Of a stretch of 25,572 bases of DNA, positions 23,112 through 25,572 are shown piece after piece. Source of the stretch: an uncultured Dorea sp. (GTDB taxonomy: Bacteria > Bacillota > Clostridia > Lachnospirales > Lachnospiraceae). The notes below the pieces were generated by a model. The model was given only the letters and a program-made list of their open reading frames with translations, did not search any database and was not told the DNA's origin. Location: positions 1-25,572 of the forward strand of contig CAJTYU010000031.1 in assembly GCA_910584095.1 (NCBI GenBank), in the 5' to 3' direction. Every line of letters begins with the position of its first letter. Position 1 is the stretch's first letter. Position numbers and translations under genes: made by a program.

Positions 23112-24056
23112 CTACATCTCCTTTTCCCATTCCCGGAGCGTATGGACGCCTGTTTCGTCACCCAGTCTCTCCAAGCGGCTAATTTCATTGGCTGTCAGCT
23201 CAATCCGTGCTACCCTGGCTGCTTCCTCAACCTGACTTGCCTTGGTCACTCCGATAATCGGAAGAGTTCCCTTAGCAATCGCCCACGCCGCAGCAATCTG
23301 CGCGGGACTGGCATCAAGCCGTGTACCGACAACTTTCATTTCTTCAATCAATGCCTCCAGCTTTTTCAGATGTGGATTATAAGAATCCCCTCGTCCGGTT
23401 CCTGCCGGGAACGGGTTGGCTTCATTGTACCGCCCGGTAAGCGCCCCCTGTTCCAGCACCATGTAAGAATAGAATGTAATTCCATTTTCCTTACAGTAAT
23501 CAAGGATACCTGCACGCTCCGAAGAGCGATGTAACAGACTGTAATGGTTCTGCACTGCAGAAACTTTCAACCCCTCTGCCGCAAGGATTTCATTCGCCCT
23601 TTTTATCTCTGCAAGGTTGTGATTGGAAACACCGATTGTTTTAATCTGTCCGCTTTTTGCCAGCGTGATTAAATCCGGCGTCCATCTTTCCACATCCATT
23701 GGATTGTGTATCCAATAAATATCAATTATATCAGTCTGCAGACGCTCTTTGCTACCGTCAATCATTTTCTGCATGGCATCCGGGGAACCGCTGGCAATCT
23801 GCGGCGTGAATTTTGTGGAAAGGATAACGCTGTCCCGACGTACATCTTTTACAAAGTTACCAAGAATACGTTCAGAAGTCCCTTCCCCGTAAACCGCTGC
23901 CGTGTCCCACAAGTTCAGTCCGCATTCCATTGCTTTCTCAAACACAGGCTTCAATTCTTCCTCGAATAAATGGTTTCCAAATACCTGATCCCCTCCTGCT
24001 GCTCCGGCACCCCATGACCAGGCTCCTAATGCAATTTTCGGTGTTGCTGTACTCAT
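23112..24056 (-). CDS. Aldo-keto reductase, cytosolic
   Basis: A 314-residue NAD(P)H-dependent reductase of aldehydes and ketones with no signal sequence. The catalytic tetrad is Asp51 (LWDTAAVYGEG), Tyr56, Lys82 (STKFTP) and His117 (YWIHNP); the C-terminal coenzyme site is PIIGVTKASQVEEAA. It resembles the YdhF/Tas-like group rather than the classic AKR5-type lipoprotein gene two positions downstream, so the operon carries two different reductases. AGGAGG lies eight bases before the ATG. There are 38 bases between its stop and the acetyltransferase gene. Likely a general carbonyl-detoxifying enzyme; exact substrate not deducible. Confidence 0.9.
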   Translation of the reverse strand: MSTATPKIALGAWSWGAGAAGGDQVFGNHLFEEELKPVFEKAMECGLNLWDTAAVYGEGTSERILGNFVKDVRRDSVILSTKFTPQIASGSPDAMQKMIDGSKERLQTDIIDIYWIHNPMDVERWTPDLITLAKSGQIKTIGVSNHNLAEIKRANEILAAEGLKVSAVQNHYSLLHRSSERAGILDYCKENGITFYSYMVLEQGALTGRYNEANPFPAGTGRGDSYNPHLKKLEALIEEMKVVGTRLDASPAQIAAAWAIAKGTLPIIGVTKASQVEEAARVARIELTANEISRLERLGDETGVHTLREWEKEM

Positions 24057-24081
24057 CTTCAGATCCTCCTATTCTCTTTCT

Positions 24082-25083
24082 CTATCTCAAATTTTCGTTA
24101 AAAAACTGTTCCAGCTTATCAAACGGGATTTTTTCCATATTGTCATACAAATCCACATGATCCGCACCCGGAACAATGACCAGTTCTTTTGGTTCTGATG
24201 CTGCGGCATAGGCATCTTCCGAATAATACCGGGAATGTGCATTTTCTCCGGCAACAAGCAAAATAGGGCGGGGAGATACCTCTTTGATATTCGACATCAG
24301 CGGAAAATTCCAAAATGACACGGGCATGGTTGCAATCCATGAAGATACAAAATTCACAGCACGAGGGTGTCTCGCCCTTACCGCATAATATTTGTAGAAC
24401 GCCGCAAATGCAGGATCAGCATCCTCCGGCAGTTCCTCCGGAATTTCCATCATTCCGGTAATCGGCTCATTATCCTTATCAAAAGCAATTTCGTGATTGC
24501 CCAATGCAAATGCATCGTTTTCTGCGTCTTTCCAACGCTGTTCTCCAAGATATTTTTTAATCTTGTTTCTCTGCTCCTTTGTATAATAATCCATGTGCCC
24601 CTTACTCATATCACGGGACATATCATACATGGAAAGCGTGGCAACCGCCTTAATCCTTGTATCCGTGCCTGCCGCCGTAATCGCCATTCCGGAAAGTCCG
24701 CAGATTCCAACTGCGCCGATACGGTCCCTGCTAACATAGGGGAGAAGCCCTATATAATCCACCGCCGCACTGTAATCTTCCGTAAATATATCCGGCGATG
24801 CCGTGTTTCGCACTTCACCGCCGCTCTCCCCGCCAAAGGACGGATCAAATACCATGCTTACAAAACCACGGACAGCCAGCTCCTGCGCATAAAAACCGGA
24901 AGCCTGTTCTTTTACTGCCCCAAAGGGACCTGCAACAATGACAGCCGGATTTTTCTTATCTTCATAGTTCTCCGGCAGATATAAGTCTCCTGCCAGCATG
25001 ATACCGTATCGATTTTTAAAATAAACTTTCTTCATTTTAATTTTTGAATTAATTTTAAATGTTCTGGTGTCCTTATTATCCAT
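24082..25083 (-). CDS. Alpha/beta hydrolase, YcjY-like, Cys at nucleophile elbow
   Basis: A 333-residue cytosolic hydrolase. After the first strands (LAGDLYLPE, AVIVAGPFG) comes the nucleophile elbow AVGICGLSGM, where the position normally held by Ser is Cys128, as in dienelactone hydrolase-like enzymes and YcjY relatives. A cap of about 80 residues (155-235) contains MDYYTKEQRNK. The acid may be in LLVAGENAHS (Glu280 area) and the histidine is His309 in GADHVDLYD. I start at the ATG at 25083 because AAGGAG is eight bases upstream; the ATG at 25101 lacks one. It follows the small protein gene by 22 bases. Substrate unknown; an ester or lactone is expected for the fold. Confidence 0.85.
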   Translation of the reverse strand: MDNKDTRTFKINSKIKMKKVYFKNRYGIMLAGDLYLPENYEDKKNPAVIVAGPFGAVKEQASGFYAQELAVRGFVSMVFDPSFGGESGGEVRNTASPDIFTEDYSAAVDYIGLLPYVSRDRIGAVGICGLSGMAITAAGTDTRIKAVATLSMYDMSRDMSKGHMDYYTKEQRNKIKKYLGEQRWKDAENDAFALGNHEIAFDKDNEPITGMMEIPEELPEDADPAFAAFYKYYAVRARHPRAVNFVSSWIATMPVSFWNFPLMSNIKEVSPRPILLVAGENAHSRYYSEDAYAAASEPKELVIVPGADHVDLYDNMEKIPFDKLEQFFNENLR

Positions 25084-25105
25084 TTTCAAATCTCCTTCCA
25101 TACCA

Positions 25106-25330
25106 TTATAATTGTTTTAGCTTATAGAGCAGGTAATCCAGGCAGTCTATCTGTTTCTGCCCTTTATGGACAGAGTCAAGCAAAACATTCCTGTGATTCC
25201 TAAGTATTGGCACCATATCCAAAAGATGCCCTTCCTTTACAAAAGCCATACACAGATCTGTGGTCTGCTGGTCACAACCCGCGTCAATCAGGTTTTGATG
25301 AATTTTTTTAAGTTCTCCTTCCTCTGCCAT
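25106..25330 (-). CDS. Small conserved-looking protein, 74 residues
   Basis: First gene of the redox operon, with GGAGG nine bases before the ATG. The product is soluble and helical, with no signal. The C-terminal half, MVPILRNHRNVLLDSVHKGQ and then KQIDCLDYLLYKL, looks like small proteins I associate with reductase clusters in Clostridia, but I cannot name a family. Two Cys residues (Cys19, Cys27) in the first half, and one in IDCLDYLL, could sense redox state. It may be a regulator partner or chaperone-like accessory; this is speculation. Confidence 0.75.
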   Translation of the reverse strand: MAEEGELKKIHQNLIDAGCDQQTTDLCMAFVKEGHLLDMVPILRNHRNVLLDSVHKGQKQIDCLDYLLYKLKQL

Positions 25331-25354
25331 ATCTTACTTCCTCCTTCTGAATCC

Positions 25355-25383
25355 ATTATAAATTGCCGCAAGTGCAATATCAA
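25355..25383 (-). promoter_or_regulatory. Promoter of the redox operon
   Basis: Minus-strand TTGATA at 25383-25378, a 17-base spacer and TATAAT at 25360-25355, 25 bases before the first gene. Within the spacer ATTGC and GCAAT form a small inverted repeat, which could be an operator for a repressor. No second good promoter is seen before the genes downstream. Confidence 0.7.
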
Positions 25384-25431
25384 ATACCTATATAATATAG
25401 CTCTTCATACTCAAAAAGCATAACAATTCTC

Positions 25432-25557
25432 TCATTCTACAGTAAGGAGAAGCGGCATAACCATCAATAATAAATAAGATGCCAGACGGAACCATTTCAC
25501 TACATCCTTTGTTATCAAATGCATTTCTATCTGTTGGTTTTCTCTTTTTGTCATCAT
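25432..25557 (-). CDS. Small ORF with hydrophobic C-terminus, 41 residues
   Basis: ATGATG at 25557 follows GAGGTGAT, a good ribosome-binding site. The 41-residue product starts MMTKRENQQIEMHLITKDVV and ends in a hydrophobic stretch, ASYLLLMVMPLLLTVE, that could be one membrane helix. It lies about 50 bases upstream of the redox promoter. It might be a real small membrane protein or the front of a broken gene; I do not recognise it. Confidence 0.4.
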   Translation of the reverse strand: MMTKRENQQIEMHLITKDVVKWFRLASYLLLMVMPLLLTVE

Positions 25558-25572
25558 AATGTATCACCTCAA

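Overview
The window looks like a low-to-moderate G+C Gram-positive gut anaerobe, most likely a Lachnospiraceae-type Clostridia. The reasons are strong AGGAGG ribosome-binding sites, short A-rich spacers, LytTR/GHKL two-component systems, circularly permuted family-3 glycosidases, and relics of IS3, IS66 and IS110 elements. This taxonomic call is an inference. Every intact gene lies on the minus strand, so transcription runs from high to low coordinates. I see no tRNA, rRNA or CRISPR.

Region by region, from low to high coordinates: (a) 1-1572 holds an OmpR-type response regulator and a two-TM sensor kinase that runs off the window, with an 11-bp direct repeat upstream. (b) 1573-2446 is a graveyard of IS3 and IS66 fragments ending in a terminator. 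(c) 2447-10804 is 'locus 1': LytTR regulator, AgrC-like GHKL kinase, terminator, a membrane-anchored GH3 enzyme with reversed domain order, a conventional GH3 enzyme with a C-terminal extension, and a GtrA-family membrane protein. (d) 10805-11965 is a second graveyard with radical-SAM, HxlR-like and IS110-like fragments. (e) 11966-20204 is 'locus 2', a paralogous copy of the same five genes in the same order. In locus 2 the sensor kinase is cut by an in-frame amber codon, and the permuted GH3 gene is cut by a frameshift in a run of eight G and has lost most of its fibronectin-like domain. (f) 20229-25572 is a redox/detoxification operon: flavodoxin-like lipoprotein, iron-sulfur flavoprotein-like reductase, lipoprotein aldo-keto reductase, hexapeptide acetyltransferase, cytosolic aldo-keto reductase, alpha/beta hydrolase and a small conserved-looking protein, with a good promoter at 25355-25383.

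How the genes may work together: each five-gene module reads as a sensory and enzymatic unit. The AgrC/AgrA-like pair probably senses an extracellular ligand and activates the permuted GH3 promoter. Two 11-bp repeats exactly 21 bp apart lie upstream of the locus 2 promoter, and a weaker pair lies at the identical distance in locus 1. The permuted GH3 would act on the outer face of the membrane, the second GH3 probably inside or at the membrane, and GtrA suggests a link to a lipid-linked or membrane-bound glycoside. No AgrB/AgrD-type peptide genes accompany the kinases, so the signal is unknown. The duplication, with one intact copy and one copy broken at two places, is the most interesting feature of the window.
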